From contig PDLQ01000006.1 of NCBI GenBank assembly GCA_002591745.1, positions 157,701 through 221,700 on the forward strand: 64,000 nucleotides of DNA. The letters are read 5' to 3'. Shown piece after piece: positions 1 through 7,825 of this stretch. Each line of letters begins with the position of its first letter. Position 1 is the stretch's first letter. The notes under the pieces were generated by a model. It worked only from the letters and a program-made list of their open reading frames with translations. It had not been told where the DNA came from and did not search any database. This DNA comes from Lewinellaceae bacterium SD302. Lineage in GTDB: Bacteria > Bacteroidota > Bacteroidia > Chitinophagales > Saprospiraceae. Made by a program: the position numbers and the translations under genes.

Positions 1-171
1 ACCAGTCATTTGTACGGTAGCACCGTTAAAGATTATTACCGCCGCAGCATCTAACCGTGCACCTTCGGCCAGAGTTACCGACTGACCATTGCCAGTGACC
101 GTGAGTTGAGCGAATAGGGGAGAGGCAACACAAAAGGAGCAAGTGAATAAAAGTAAAGTCAGGGCTTTCAT
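1..171 (-). CDS. Secreted protein, N-terminal part (cut by window edge)
   Basis: The ATG is at 169-171 on the minus strand and the frame stays open for 57 codons to the window edge. The first ~20 residues (MKALTLLLFTCSFCVASPLF then AQ) form a Sec signal peptide; what follows (LTVTGNGQSVTLAEGARLDA) looks like a beta-rich extracellular repeat. It lies about 50 bases downstream of another secreted protein on the same strand, so the two are probably cotranscribed. The fragment is too short to name a family; large adhesin or type IX cargo proteins often start this way. Confidence 0.6.
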   Translation of the reverse strand, partial: MKALTLLLFTCSFCVASPLFAQLTVTGNGQSVTLAEGARLDAAAVIIFNGATVQMTG

Positions 172-222
172 AAGTAGTTTGTTTGTGAAGTGATCAAAAC
201 GATATGGAACTTGGATATTAAA

Positions 223-912
223 TTAGTACCCATAAAATTCTTCTAAACTTCCCTGGTTGATGTAAAAGCCATGGAGCACAATTCTAACGTTTGTCTGAGA
301 ATTATTCGAATTATAAAATACTACCTGATCTTCGGCCCGGACGATCAGCAAAGGGGCACGGCCGGCTACTAATTCCTGGCTGCCGGTACTGGTGTTCCCT
401 GAGATGTAAATCCGTGGATTTCTGATCGTTAATACATCAAATCCATTAGTATTTCCTCCAGCGATACCGACGTAAAAGAATTCATCAGGCTGGGCGTCAC
501 GTCCGGTTACTGTGATGTGGTCGACCACGAAGATCTTGCCCTCAGGAACCGGCACATTGGTAAAAGTGCCAGTTTCGGGATTAATCACTTCCACATCGGC
601 CGTCCAGTTAGCGGTTACATCAGATCCGGCAGCGGGCGGTAAGTTGAAAGCGTATACTACGATTTCCTCTACGTCCTCCGGGATCGAGTTCTCATTGAAT
701 GCCTGCCATTGCCCGCCGGCGTAGCCTTCAAAAGCCTCGCTGGAAGCATCGTAGCGGATAGTGCCGTCGGTAGGAGGGGTAGCGTCATCGCTCAGTTTGA
801 CTTTTCCATTCACGTCCAGGGACTGTTCCGGGTCGGGATTGTTTATGCCGACCTGGGCATTGAGGACGGCCAGAGAAAAAAGGGCTATGAATAGAGGTAG
901 TACTCGTTGCAT
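223..912 (-). CDS. Secreted protein with VGIxxxxPxxSLDVNGK motif, unknown function
   Basis: Taken from the ATG at 910-912 (229 residues); a TTG nine codons upstream is possible but would leave residues ahead of the hydrophobic signal (MQRVLPLFIALFSLAVLNAQ). The mature protein opens with VGINNPDPEQSLDVNGKV, a motif common at the N-terminus of secreted Bacteroidota proteins related to phage-tail-fibre or trimeric-autotransporter-like stalks. The rest is beta-rich with no catalytic motif I recognise. The start codon lies inside a perfect 15-base inverted repeat (905-941), which could control translation. It is followed by another secreted protein on the same strand. Function unknown; a surface structural role is inference. 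Confidence 0.7.
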   Translation of the reverse strand: MQRVLPLFIALFSLAVLNAQVGINNPDPEQSLDVNGKVKLSDDATPPTDGTIRYDASSEAFEGYAGGQWQAFNENSIPEDVEEIVVYAFNLPPAAGSDVTANWTADVEVINPETGTFTNVPVPEGKIFVVDHITVTGRDAQPDEFFYVGIAGGNTNGFDVLTIRNPRIYISGNTSTGSQELVAGRAPLLIVRAEDQVVFYNSNNSQTNVRIVLHGFYINQGSLEEFYGY

Positions 913-941
913 AAATGGACTGTTTATCCATTTATGCAACG
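905..941 (-). promoter_or_regulatory. Perfect inverted repeat over the start codon of the secreted protein
   Basis: CGTTGCATAAATGGA (905-919) is exactly mirrored by TCCATTTATGCAACG (927-941), leaving a 7-base loop. In the minus-strand transcript the AUG at 910-912 sits inside a 15-bp stem, which should hide the start codon unless the stem is opened. It could equally be a DNA operator. Confidence 0.55.
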
Positions 942-1000
942 ACAGAAGAGGATGTTACACTGATACATCGTTATTCTGTAATATTTATTTGCCTCTACTA

Positions 1001-1062
1001 TACACCTTGCTACTTTGCTAGCAATAATGAAATAATTTGGACTAACAAAGTAGCAAGGTGTA
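1001..1062. repeat. Opposed pair of the TGCTACTTTG repeat, intergenic
   Basis: TACACCTTGCTACTTTG (1001-1017, plus) is mirrored by CAAAGTAGCAAGGTGTA (1046-1062), with related flanks (CTAGC against GGACTAA). The arms can form a hairpin with a 28-base loop. It lies after the end of the minus-strand lipoprotein gene at 1091 and ahead of the next gene, so it may act as a terminator. It also belongs to the dispersed repeat family described in the findings. Confidence 0.7.
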
Positions 1063-1090
1063 GTAAAAGCTTTTGCCTACGGGCGGAAGG

Positions 1091-1684
1091 TCATTCAGGT
1101 CTTGAATATTCGATCAACTCCTCTACGTATAGAAACTCACCTTGAGATTGAGTGAGTTTTATAAAATTTTTCACGGCAGGAGCATAAAGCCAAACTTCCT
1201 CTTCGTTTGCATTGTACCCTCTGGAATTAGTTGCTTTACCAGTGTACTTAATCGTATAGGCCATAAACGTACCTGCTGCTACTTTTTCTTTTTGATAGGA
1301 TACTATCTCGGCATTTTGACTTTGACTTCCGGTGGTACCATCCTGACTTGTCCAGTTGTTTTCGTATTTCCATTTTTTGCCTACTTGCAAGGGCCAGGCG
1401 TATTTAGGTGTTTTGCTTACGTCTTTCTTTACAATATCAGTAACGGGGACGGTGTCTTTCCCGATAGTCATACCTAAAACTCCATCAGTAATGACTATTT
1501 CCCTTTTGTCCACTCCATCAGAGCGGACTTCCCCTTCCGTCGTTACCCCTTTGTATTTCCAGATCCACTTTTCACCAGCCTGGTAATCAGCTAAAGTGGG
1601 TTGATGGGCAACATGAGGTTTTTCCGGACTACTACAAGCAGTCAATAATGCAAACATTGAAAATACCACTAGTCGAAATTTCAT
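1091..1684 (-). CDS. Lipoprotein, unknown function
   Basis: A 197-residue protein with a lipoprotein signal ending LLTAC, so Cys17 is the expected lipidated residue. The mature part has repeated aromatic/lysine strands (GEKWIWKYKG, VGKKWKYENNW, YTIKYTGKA, EEVWLYAPAV), suggesting a beta-sheet protein facing the periplasm or surface. I recognise no catalytic motif. Its ATG lies one base after the stop codon of the upstream oxidoreductase gene, so the two are almost certainly one transcript. Its 3' end is followed by the inverted repeat at 1001-1062. Confidence 0.75.
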   Translation of the reverse strand: MKFRLVVFSMFALLTACSSPEKPHVAHQPTLADYQAGEKWIWKYKGVTTEGEVRSDGVDKREIVITDGVLGMTIGKDTVPVTDIVKKDVSKTPKYAWPLQVGKKWKYENNWTSQDGTTGSQSQNAEIVSYQKEKVAAGTFMAYTIKYTGKATNSRGYNANEEEVWLYAPAVKNFIKLTQSQGEFLYVEELIEYSRPE

Positions 1685-1685
1685 T

Positions 1686-2750
1686 TTAAACTGTTTTGGA
1701 TTGAACTGATTCTTTCTTTCCGCTCACCTTTTTATTTTCACGCCTGGAGTGCCCCTGAGCAGCGCGAGGCACCAACACTACGTTGCCTCGCTTTCTCCCG
1801 CTATCCACGTATCTATGTGCCGCAACCACATCTTCCAGAGGGTATTGCTGGTCGATGACCATACGCAAGGATCCCTGGGTGATCAGTTGGGTGATCTCGT
1901 CGAGGTATGCCCGTAACTTCTCCGGCGGCAATAATCCTGCCGGGGCAAACTTTACGCGCTGTGAAGAGAAAAGGCGGGTACGAAGCATATCCAGCAATAC
2001 CGAAAATTTCAGTACCGGCGTGGTGTAAATTCCTGTTTCGGTAAGCAAATGCCTGCACTTTCCGTAAGAAGTATTGCCAATTGTATCGAAAATCAGGTCG
2101 TAGGTTTCCTGCTCTTGGGTGAAGTCGGTCTTGGTGTAGTCGATTACGTTGGACGCGCCTAAAGATTTCACCAACTCCACGTTGCGGCTACTACACACTC
2201 CCGTTACCCGGGCACCGAAGGCATGTGCCAGCTGCACGGCTGCCGTCCCCAGGCTACCGGAAGCACCAATAACCAGCACCGATTGACCGGCTTGGACATT
2301 GGCCAGCGTCTTTAAGAAATGATAGGACGTAAGTGGCCCGTCACACAGTGTAGCTGCATCTACGTACGAGAGGGCTATCGGAACCCAATCAATTACTCCA
2401 TCTGCTGCCACGCAGACGTACTCCGCGTTGGCCGCAAAGCCAAGGCCACTCTCGCCAAAGACCCGGTCACCAACGGCAAAGTCCTCTACTTCCGCCCCAA
2501 TACCGACCACCTTGCCGGCAAAGCCTGTACCCATTACGTTATTACGCGGCCTGGTAAAGCCCAGGAAAAGCCGTGAAATGGCCGGATCAGCGCGCCGCAT
2601 CATTGTATCAGCGGCCGTCACCGGGGTAGCATAGACCTTAACCAGTACCTCGTTAGCCTTCGGCTTAGGGCGCTCGATAGTGGCAATCTCAATTTTTCCG
2701 GGTCCGCCGTAGCGGGTGAGGACGGCGGCTTGCATCATACTCTTAGTCAT
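1686..2750 (-). CDS. NAD(P)-dependent alcohol dehydrogenase / quinone oxidoreductase, MDR superfamily
   Basis: A 354-residue medium-chain dehydrogenase/reductase. The N-terminal GroES-like domain carries GTGFAGKVVGIG and VGDRVFG, and the Rossmann fold carries IGASGSLGTAAVQLA from about residue 161, followed by CSSRNVELVKSLGA, the usual cofactor-selecting region. The zinc-binding Cys/His residues of classical alcohol dehydrogenases are not apparent, which favours the zinc-free quinone-oxidoreductase branch. Substrate unknown. The C-terminus has a basic extension (KNKKVSGKKESVQSKTV-like) beyond the usual fold. It probably forms an operon with the lipoprotein gene one base downstream. An 8-base inverted repeat just upstream (2757-2783) may be its operator. 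Confidence 0.88.
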   Translation of the reverse strand: MTKSMMQAAVLTRYGGPGKIEIATIERPKPKANEVLVKVYATPVTAADTMMRRADPAISRLFLGFTRPRNNVMGTGFAGKVVGIGAEVEDFAVGDRVFGESGLGFAANAEYVCVAADGVIDWVPIALSYVDAATLCDGPLTSYHFLKTLANVQAGQSVLVIGASGSLGTAAVQLAHAFGARVTGVCSSRNVELVKSLGASNVIDYTKTDFTQEQETYDLIFDTIGNTSYGKCRHLLTETGIYTTPVLKFSVLLDMLRTRLFSSQRVKFAPAGLLPPEKLRAYLDEITQLITQGSLRMVIDQQYPLEDVVAAHRYVDSGRKRGNVVLVPRAAQGHSRRENKKVSGKKESVQSKTV

Positions 2751-2756
2751 GTCTTA

Positions 2757-2783
2757 GTGCTTTGGATTTGTACTACAAAGCAC
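2757..2783 (-). promoter_or_regulatory. Inverted repeat ahead of the MDR gene
   Basis: GTGCTTTG (2757-2764) is mirrored by CAAAGCAC (2776-2783) with an 11-base spacer, ending 7 bases before the ATG. Both arms are perfect. It could be a repressor site or a leader hairpin. Confidence 0.4.
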
Positions 2784-2829
2784 GGCCCCATTCTTAAGCG
2801 CGTCGTTCGTATTTATAAACCCGAACCAA

Positions 2830-5160
2830 TTACTTCAACCGTTGCTTACGGTATGCCGCCGGGGTGATCCCCGTCATTTTTTTAAAGAATGTATTAAAAG
2901 AGGTTTTAGAGTTAAATCCACTCTCCAGCGCGAGCCCCAGTAAGGTCAGGCGCTGAAAATCCGGGTCGACCACTTTGTCCTGAAAGAACCGAACCCGGTA
3001 AGTATTGACGTACTCCGAAAAGTTCTGCCCGAAGCCCTCATTGATTAATTGGGACAGGTAGTTGGGCAGTAACTCCAATTGCTCAGCCAGACCCCGCAAA
3101 CTCAAATCAGGGTTCAAAAAGAGTTCTTCCTGCTCCATTATCCGGGTCAGCTTACTCTTATACTGGTCAATTTCTTCGGGAGACAGGAGGGCCTTTTTGT
3201 ACTTCCTTTTAGGGAGTTCCGTAAAGGGTGATTTACTAAATATCCGACTGGAGAGTTCCTGAAACGCCGGGAGCTTTCGCAGAGGCTTCAGAATCGGGCC
3301 GATTTGTGTATACACAACCAACGGTAACCGTAATTCAATTCCTCGCGCTAGCAACTGAAGTGCTTTTTCATGATTACCGAGTAAGGTATGACAGAGAATA
3401 AGCAGATCAAGCGCACGATCCATTTGCGGGCCTTCCAATCCTTGCTCCAGTAGTTTCATTCCTGCACCGGCCTGGTCAGGATCGGTCACCGCGTACACCA
3501 TGGCCGTCCCGCCTATCTTCAGCAGATCATCGTCAGATACCGGCAGTTTCCGGAAGAAATCCAGCGCTCGTTGGTGCTGACCGGACAGAATCAAAGACTG
3601 GCCGAGTTCCGGTAGCGAGACGTGACTATCCGGCTTCAGTTCCATGCTTTTCTTAAAGTACCGGATGGCGGGAACATATTGTTCCTGAATAAAGAAAAGA
3701 TAGCCTTTGAGATGGTAGTTGATGGATGAGAACGGATCGAGTTGTAGCGCAGTATCGATGTAGTTATGCGCGGCTTGTAACTTACCTTCCACGACCAGCG
3801 TGGAAGCCATCGATTGATAGTATTCTACCGAAGGCCGCTGCTCAAATGACTTGCGCAAGTGCTCGTAGGTAGCGGGTAGATCCCAGTCTATTAGCAGACT
3901 ATGGTAGGATAAATGCAATTGTACTTCCGGCAGGCTATCGTCTAGTTCGATCGCTTTTGCGAGATAAGGCTGCCCGGCAACGAAAGCCTCGGCAGCGGGC
4001 ATCATTCCCAGGGTTGCCAGCAATGTGTAGCTGAGGTGAAGCCCGAGGTGCGCCAACGGAAATTCCGGTTGGTCGGCAACGATTTCCGTAAAAATGGACA
4101 TCCCCCGCTCGATCTCCGGAGCACTCATTTTTAAGACATGGTAACGTCCTTTGAGATAGCGCCTGTAATTATCTACGCTGACTGGTTGCGGGGGCACCAA
4201 CTGATCATTGATATCAAAATGCCCGATGTGCTCCCGCAGGCGATCGGCCACCAGTAAACTCACCTCATCCTGTACGGCAAAGATATTTTCGAGGGAGCGA
4301 TCCAGCGTTTGCGACCAGAGCGGAACGTCCTCCCGCACGTCTACTAAGGTCATCGTAATTCGCATTTTATCGGCCGCTAACCGGATACTCCCTTCTACAA
4401 TGTGGGCCACCTTTAGTTCCTGACCGATTTGTGGCAAGGGGATTTGCTTATGCTTATAGAAAAAGGATGAGGTACGCGAGGTGACCTTGAGCGGCTCAAT
4501 GGTAGACAAGGCGTTGATGACCTCCTCGGTCATACCGTCACTCAGGTATTCTGCGTCCTGGTTGGCGCTACGATTTACGAAGGGCAGCACTGCTACCGTA
4601 TGCTCGGCAACTGCCTGCTTGCCGCGCAATTCGTGGCGCTGCGGCACCACCAGCCCGGTATTGGTAACCGCATAAACAGCCAGCGGTTGTGCGACGTTTT
4701 TGAGGTAAAAAAGGCCCAGCGAAGTAGTTGTTAAGTGCTGCTGATTGAGTAGTTCATCGTTCAGTTTCTCAGAGATTAACACGCCGCCGGCCACCCCCAT
4801 ACTTTCAACTCTGGCGGCAACGTTTACCCCGTCACCATAAATGTCCGTACCGTCAAAAACGATGTCGCCAATATGCAGACCAATTCGCAAAGGAATACCA
4901 TCGGCAACATTTAAGGCCCGTTGGATGGCAATGGCGCAGGAGACAGCTTTCACCCCGCTGGCAAAGATACTGAGGGTGCCATCGCCAAAATACTGAAGAA
5001 TCTCCCCGTTATGTTGTCCATGGGTGGCTTCAAAGACCTGACGATGTTGCTCCCGCTGGGCTGCGGCCTTTTGTTCGTCAGCTTGCATCAGAGCGGTATA
5101 GCCCACAATGTCGGTAAACATCACGGCTGCAAGACGACGTACTTTTTGTTTGGAAGGCAT
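2830..5160 (-). CDS. Class III nucleotidyl cyclase / TPR / AraC-type fusion regulator
   Basis: A 776-residue protein with four parts. Residues 1-180 form a class III cyclase domain with both metal-binding aspartates (MFTDIVGYT, Asp17; YFGDG, Asp60) and the Asn/Arg transition-state pair (GVNVAARVES, Asn113, Arg117). Residues ~195-330 form a TolB/FlgO-like domain (VAVLPFVNRS to AVQDEVSLLVADRL). TPR-like helical repeats run to ~650, and an AraC-type helix-turn-helix ends the protein (LRGLAEQLELLPNYLSQLINE then GFNSKTSFNTFFKKMTGITP). The lysine that normally reads adenine is replaced by Gln (LQYFGDG), so substrate or activity is uncertain. No signal peptide; cytoplasmic. Likely a one-component sensor joining nucleotide chemistry to DNA binding. 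Targets unknown. Confidence 0.88.
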   Translation of the reverse strand: MPSKQKVRRLAAVMFTDIVGYTALMQADEQKAAAQREQHRQVFEATHGQHNGEILQYFGDGTLSIFASGVKAVSCAIAIQRALNVADGIPLRIGLHIGDIVFDGTDIYGDGVNVAARVESMGVAGGVLISEKLNDELLNQQHLTTTSLGLFYLKNVAQPLAVYAVTNTGLVVPQRHELRGKQAVAEHTVAVLPFVNRSANQDAEYLSDGMTEEVINALSTIEPLKVTSRTSSFFYKHKQIPLPQIGQELKVAHIVEGSIRLAADKMRITMTLVDVREDVPLWSQTLDRSLENIFAVQDEVSLLVADRLREHIGHFDINDQLVPPQPVSVDNYRRYLKGRYHVLKMSAPEIERGMSIFTEIVADQPEFPLAHLGLHLSYTLLATLGMMPAAEAFVAGQPYLAKAIELDDSLPEVQLHLSYHSLLIDWDLPATYEHLRKSFEQRPSVEYYQSMASTLVVEGKLQAAHNYIDTALQLDPFSSINYHLKGYLFFIQEQYVPAIRYFKKSMELKPDSHVSLPELGQSLILSGQHQRALDFFRKLPVSDDDLLKIGGTAMVYAVTDPDQAGAGMKLLEQGLEGPQMDRALDLLILCHTLLGNHEKALQLLARGIELRLPLVVYTQIGPILKPLRKLPAFQELSSRIFSKSPFTELPKRKYKKALLSPEEIDQYKSKLTRIMEQEELFLNPDLSLRGLAEQLELLPNYLSQLINEGFGQNFSEYVNTYRVRFFQDKVVDPDFQRLTLLGLALESGFNSKTSFNTFFKKMTGITPAAYRKQRLK

Positions 5161-5553
5161 GGATTTTGGTGGTTTCTGAATTACTTGTTGTCGTCGCTTA
5201 TATCTGCCCTGCTACATAAGTTATGCGCGAAGCAAGTGCAAGTAAAGAATATGAAAGGCAAATAAGAACAGACTCCGTTCAGGGATCAATAATAATGTAC
5301 AAAATTACATTTTTGAACGACTAGTATTCACCTCCACCAAAATTGTTATGCTATACTGCCCTCGGGCACACCAGGTGATTTTTGATGGCCGCTTTTTCCG
5401 CCTGACTTCACCGCCGAGTCTTGCCGTAGCTATGGCTATGCCTTCATCTCGCCAGTTTGCCAGCCGAAAAAATCAGCTCGTCAAATTTTCACCTCTTGTG
5501 CCCGAAGGGAGTATATCATCTTGTGTGAAATCGATTACACTTTGTAATGAATT
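5161..5553. other. Intergenic region, no gene; holds a 164-base inverted-repeat element
   Basis: No credible gene in 393 bases. It carries the upstream region of the cyclase-AraC gene on the left and a long inverted repeat at 5352-5515. A 69-codon open frame here merely runs through the repeat and resembles no protein I know. Confidence 0.6.
5352..5515. repeat. Long imperfect palindrome, MITE-like element
   Basis: The left end (5352-5385, starting TATACTGCCCTCGGGCACA) is mirrored by the right end (5481-5515, ending GTGCCCGAAGGGAGTATA). The interior continues to pair around a centre near GCCGTAGCTATGGC. Total length is about 164 bases with no coding capacity. Terminal inverted repeats plus a palindromic body fit a miniature transposable element or a structured RNA. 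No clear target duplication is visible. It lies at the 3' edge of the AT-rich RiPP island. Confidence 0.55.
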
Positions 5554-6483
5554 CTAACGTATTACCTTAAGATAAACCTCTTCACGATTAAAATCGAAGA
5601 CTATTCGACGGTCTTTTAACAGGGAATTTCCAATCGCCCCGATGTATTGCTGTGATGAGTTTTCGGATCCCATATCCATGACAACTATGAATTGATCCTC
5701 TACATCAATACTACCGAGCTTAAATTTTTCAGGCATAATGATGGCCATTCTCTGCGCTGGTAAAGCCGTGAATCTTGAAGAATCAAGATGCATTCTTTTG
5801 GTTTTCTTTAAGAAAAATTCAACTTCCCGTTTTTCTCGATTGAGATAAACAGCATTGGAGGCCCCCAGGTCAAAAAGAAAATTCCCGCTGATAGTATCCG
5901 CTACGTTTAGGCTGTCATATACGACAAGGGACAATACGGCGAACAGTCCATTGACCTCTTTATCGAAATCAGCCTCATACTTTTCGTAGGAAATTAAGTT
6001 GTCTATAACACCATCACCGATTTCAATTAAAGAATCCGCAAAATTGATCGCGGTTGGCACATTGAATGACCTAATTGGAAAAATGATGTCGTAACCAGCC
6101 CAAACTTCATGCTCACTCAGGTCAACTACCAAAGCGTTTATTTGCCGTAAGTTGCCATACAGATTCATCTCGCCGGAAATCTTATAAACTACCGGAAGGT
6201 TTTCAGTTGTCCCCCAAGTATTTACCGAAGCCTCTGACGCTGTTCTTACAAGTTTGCTATTGCTTGATAACAAAGCATCTGCTAAATCATTATCGAAGAT
6301 AATTTCAGGAAATCCGCTCTCTAGGAATACGTTTGCTTTTAAATGACTGTCGACTTGCCATGTAGTGTTTAACCTCCCTTCGTTGATGAAGAGAGGAAAT
6401 TTTTCCATTTTCGCTTTAGACCTTAGTATACAGGCATTAAATGCGAACAGTATTAAAGTAGCGGACAATATCTTGAAAGTCAT
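5554..6483 (-). CDS. Retropepsin-like aspartyl protease lipoprotein, last gene of RiPP cassette
   Basis: A 309-residue protein with a lipoprotein signal (LFAFNAC, Cys18). Two segments recall the retropepsin fold: FDLGASN around Asp205, in the place of the catalytic D-T/S-G motif, and near the C-terminus IGAIGNSLLKDRRIVFDFN, the glycine-leucine strand typical of Bacteroidota members. The catalytic triplet reads D-L-G, so activity is uncertain. It starts 37 bases after the HlyD-like gene and is on the same strand as the whole cassette. It may trim or bind the exported peptide outside the cell (inference). It is AT-rich like the rest of the cassette. Confidence 0.65.
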   Translation of the reverse strand: MTFKILSATLILFAFNACILRSKAKMEKFPLFINEGRLNTTWQVDSHLKANVFLESGFPEIIFDNDLADALLSSNSKLVRTASEASVNTWGTTENLPVVYKISGEMNLYGNLRQINALVVDLSEHEVWAGYDIIFPIRSFNVPTAINFADSLIEIGDGVIDNLISYEKYEADFDKEVNGLFAVLSLVVYDSLNVADTISGNFLFDLGASNAVYLNREKREVEFFLKKTKRMHLDSSRFTALPAQRMAIIMPEKFKLGSIDVEDQFIVVMDMGSENSSQQYIGAIGNSLLKDRRIVFDFNREEVYLKVIR

Positions 6484-6520
6484 CTTGCTCTTAATTAATT
6501 AAAGAATAATCGATAGGCTA

Positions 6521-7816
6521 TCACCCCGAAAATATGCTGCGTATCTCGTAGAAAATTCTTTCCATCAAACTGGCATCCTCCAACACAACTTCAAGGCTGG
6601 CTGGCATTTCGGGCCGGAATTCGAGTTTTTTGCCATATTCCGTTGTGTTTCCATTTTCCAACTGTGCCGTAAACAGGTACCCCTGGTCAGAAGGAGTATA
6701 GGAGATATCATCTATCCTGGCATTCATGACCCCGTACTCTCGGTATGGAAACTGTTGAAGTTTTACAATCACCTTTTGTCCAATTTCTACCAAGCCCGAT
6801 TTATTGAATGGAAGAATTCCTTTGATAACGTATTGGCTGTTCTCGGGACTTAGCGTAAAGAGCTCATCAATTTCATTTACGTGCTGGTTTTTTTCTAGTC
6901 TGATTTTTCTGGTTAAAATGCCTGAGAAAGGCGCGATGATCATATGCGCCGCATTCCAAACTTTAATTTCAGCCAGCAGTTGATTGACAACCTCACTGAT
7001 CGCCAGTTCGATATCCTTGAAGCTCCTGCTTTCGCCCGAACTTAGTTGAGCTATTTGATTCTCTACGCTTCTGATTCCCACGTATATGTTTTGAACATCA
7101 CTATTAATGTTTGAAAATTGCGATTTCTCTATAGAAAGCTCGTACTCAGCCCTTTCCGCCTCTCTAGCTGAAATCACCTTATCTTTCAATAGAGATTTAG
7201 ACCTTTGGTTTTCAACTTCCAGTAAATCTATTCTCTCGATCGCCAGTTTTCTTTCAAGTTCACGCGTTTTCAAAGCCTTTCTATACTCTTCAATTTGCTG
7301 GTTTAATAAGTTAATTTGGGCATCAACGGTATATTCTAGCCCATGTGCTATCCTGCGTTGAATCAGTGTTTGAAGACGAGCAGAATTCATGGCCATCGGC
7401 CCCACTTTACTTCCGGGAATAAACTGTAAGAGAGAGTCTGCGGCTTCCTGCTCATTCCTTACCAATTTCGATAACAATCTTTTCAATACCTGAATATCCC
7501 GGTAATCCTCGTCAGAAGAAATAACACAAATAATCGAATTGCTGTCAATGAGAGAATTATCCAATTCAGTGACGTACTGAATCCTGCCAGATGATTGTGC
7601 GACCAACGTCAGTGGGGAATTTGCAGTTGTCACTATTCCACTTGCGGGTACGACGTCGGGAAATCTGATCAGTAGCCCAAGGGCAACGAAAATGATTAAG
7701 ACAGCCAATATCAAATAATTGCCAGAACTCAGTAGGAGAGGTGGAGGAGTGGATAGTACTTCATTTACAGTATCCGAATAAATATTTACTTCTTCTATTT
7801 TTGATTTCTTATCCAT
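6521..7816 (-). CDS. HlyD family secretion adaptor (membrane fusion protein)
   Basis: A 431-residue adaptor. A short cytoplasmic N-terminus is followed by one membrane segment (YLILAVLIIFVALGLLI). A first lipoyl half (VVPASGIVTT, SGRIQYV) leads into a long coiled-coil hairpin (~130-280, rich in E/R/Q, e.g. EEYRKALKTRELERKLAIER), then the second half (MIIAPFSGILTRK, GQKVIVKLQQFPYREYG). It bridges the inner-membrane exporter to an outer-membrane channel. The partner is the C39-ABC transporter whose gene ends 9 bases upstream. No TolC-like gene is in the window, so the outer-membrane partner must be encoded elsewhere. Confidence 0.9.
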   Translation of the reverse strand: MDKKSKIEEVNIYSDTVNEVLSTPPPLLLSSGNYLILAVLIIFVALGLLIRFPDVVPASGIVTTANSPLTLVAQSSGRIQYVTELDNSLIDSNSIICVISSDEDYRDIQVLKRLLSKLVRNEQEAADSLLQFIPGSKVGPMAMNSARLQTLIQRRIAHGLEYTVDAQINLLNQQIEEYRKALKTRELERKLAIERIDLLEVENQRSKSLLKDKVISAREAERAEYELSIEKSQFSNINSDVQNIYVGIRSVENQIAQLSSGESRSFKDIELAISEVVNQLLAEIKVWNAAHMIIAPFSGILTRKIRLEKNQHVNEIDELFTLSPENSQYVIKGILPFNKSGLVEIGQKVIVKLQQFPYREYGVMNARIDDISYTPSDQGYLFTAQLENGNTTEYGKKLEFRPEMPASLEVVLEDASLMERIFYEIRSIFSG

Positions 7817-7825
7817 ACGAATCGA

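Noticed and set aside
5348..5557. 69-codon plus-strand frame
   Set aside because: It runs through the long palindrome at 5352-5515 and does not resemble a protein.
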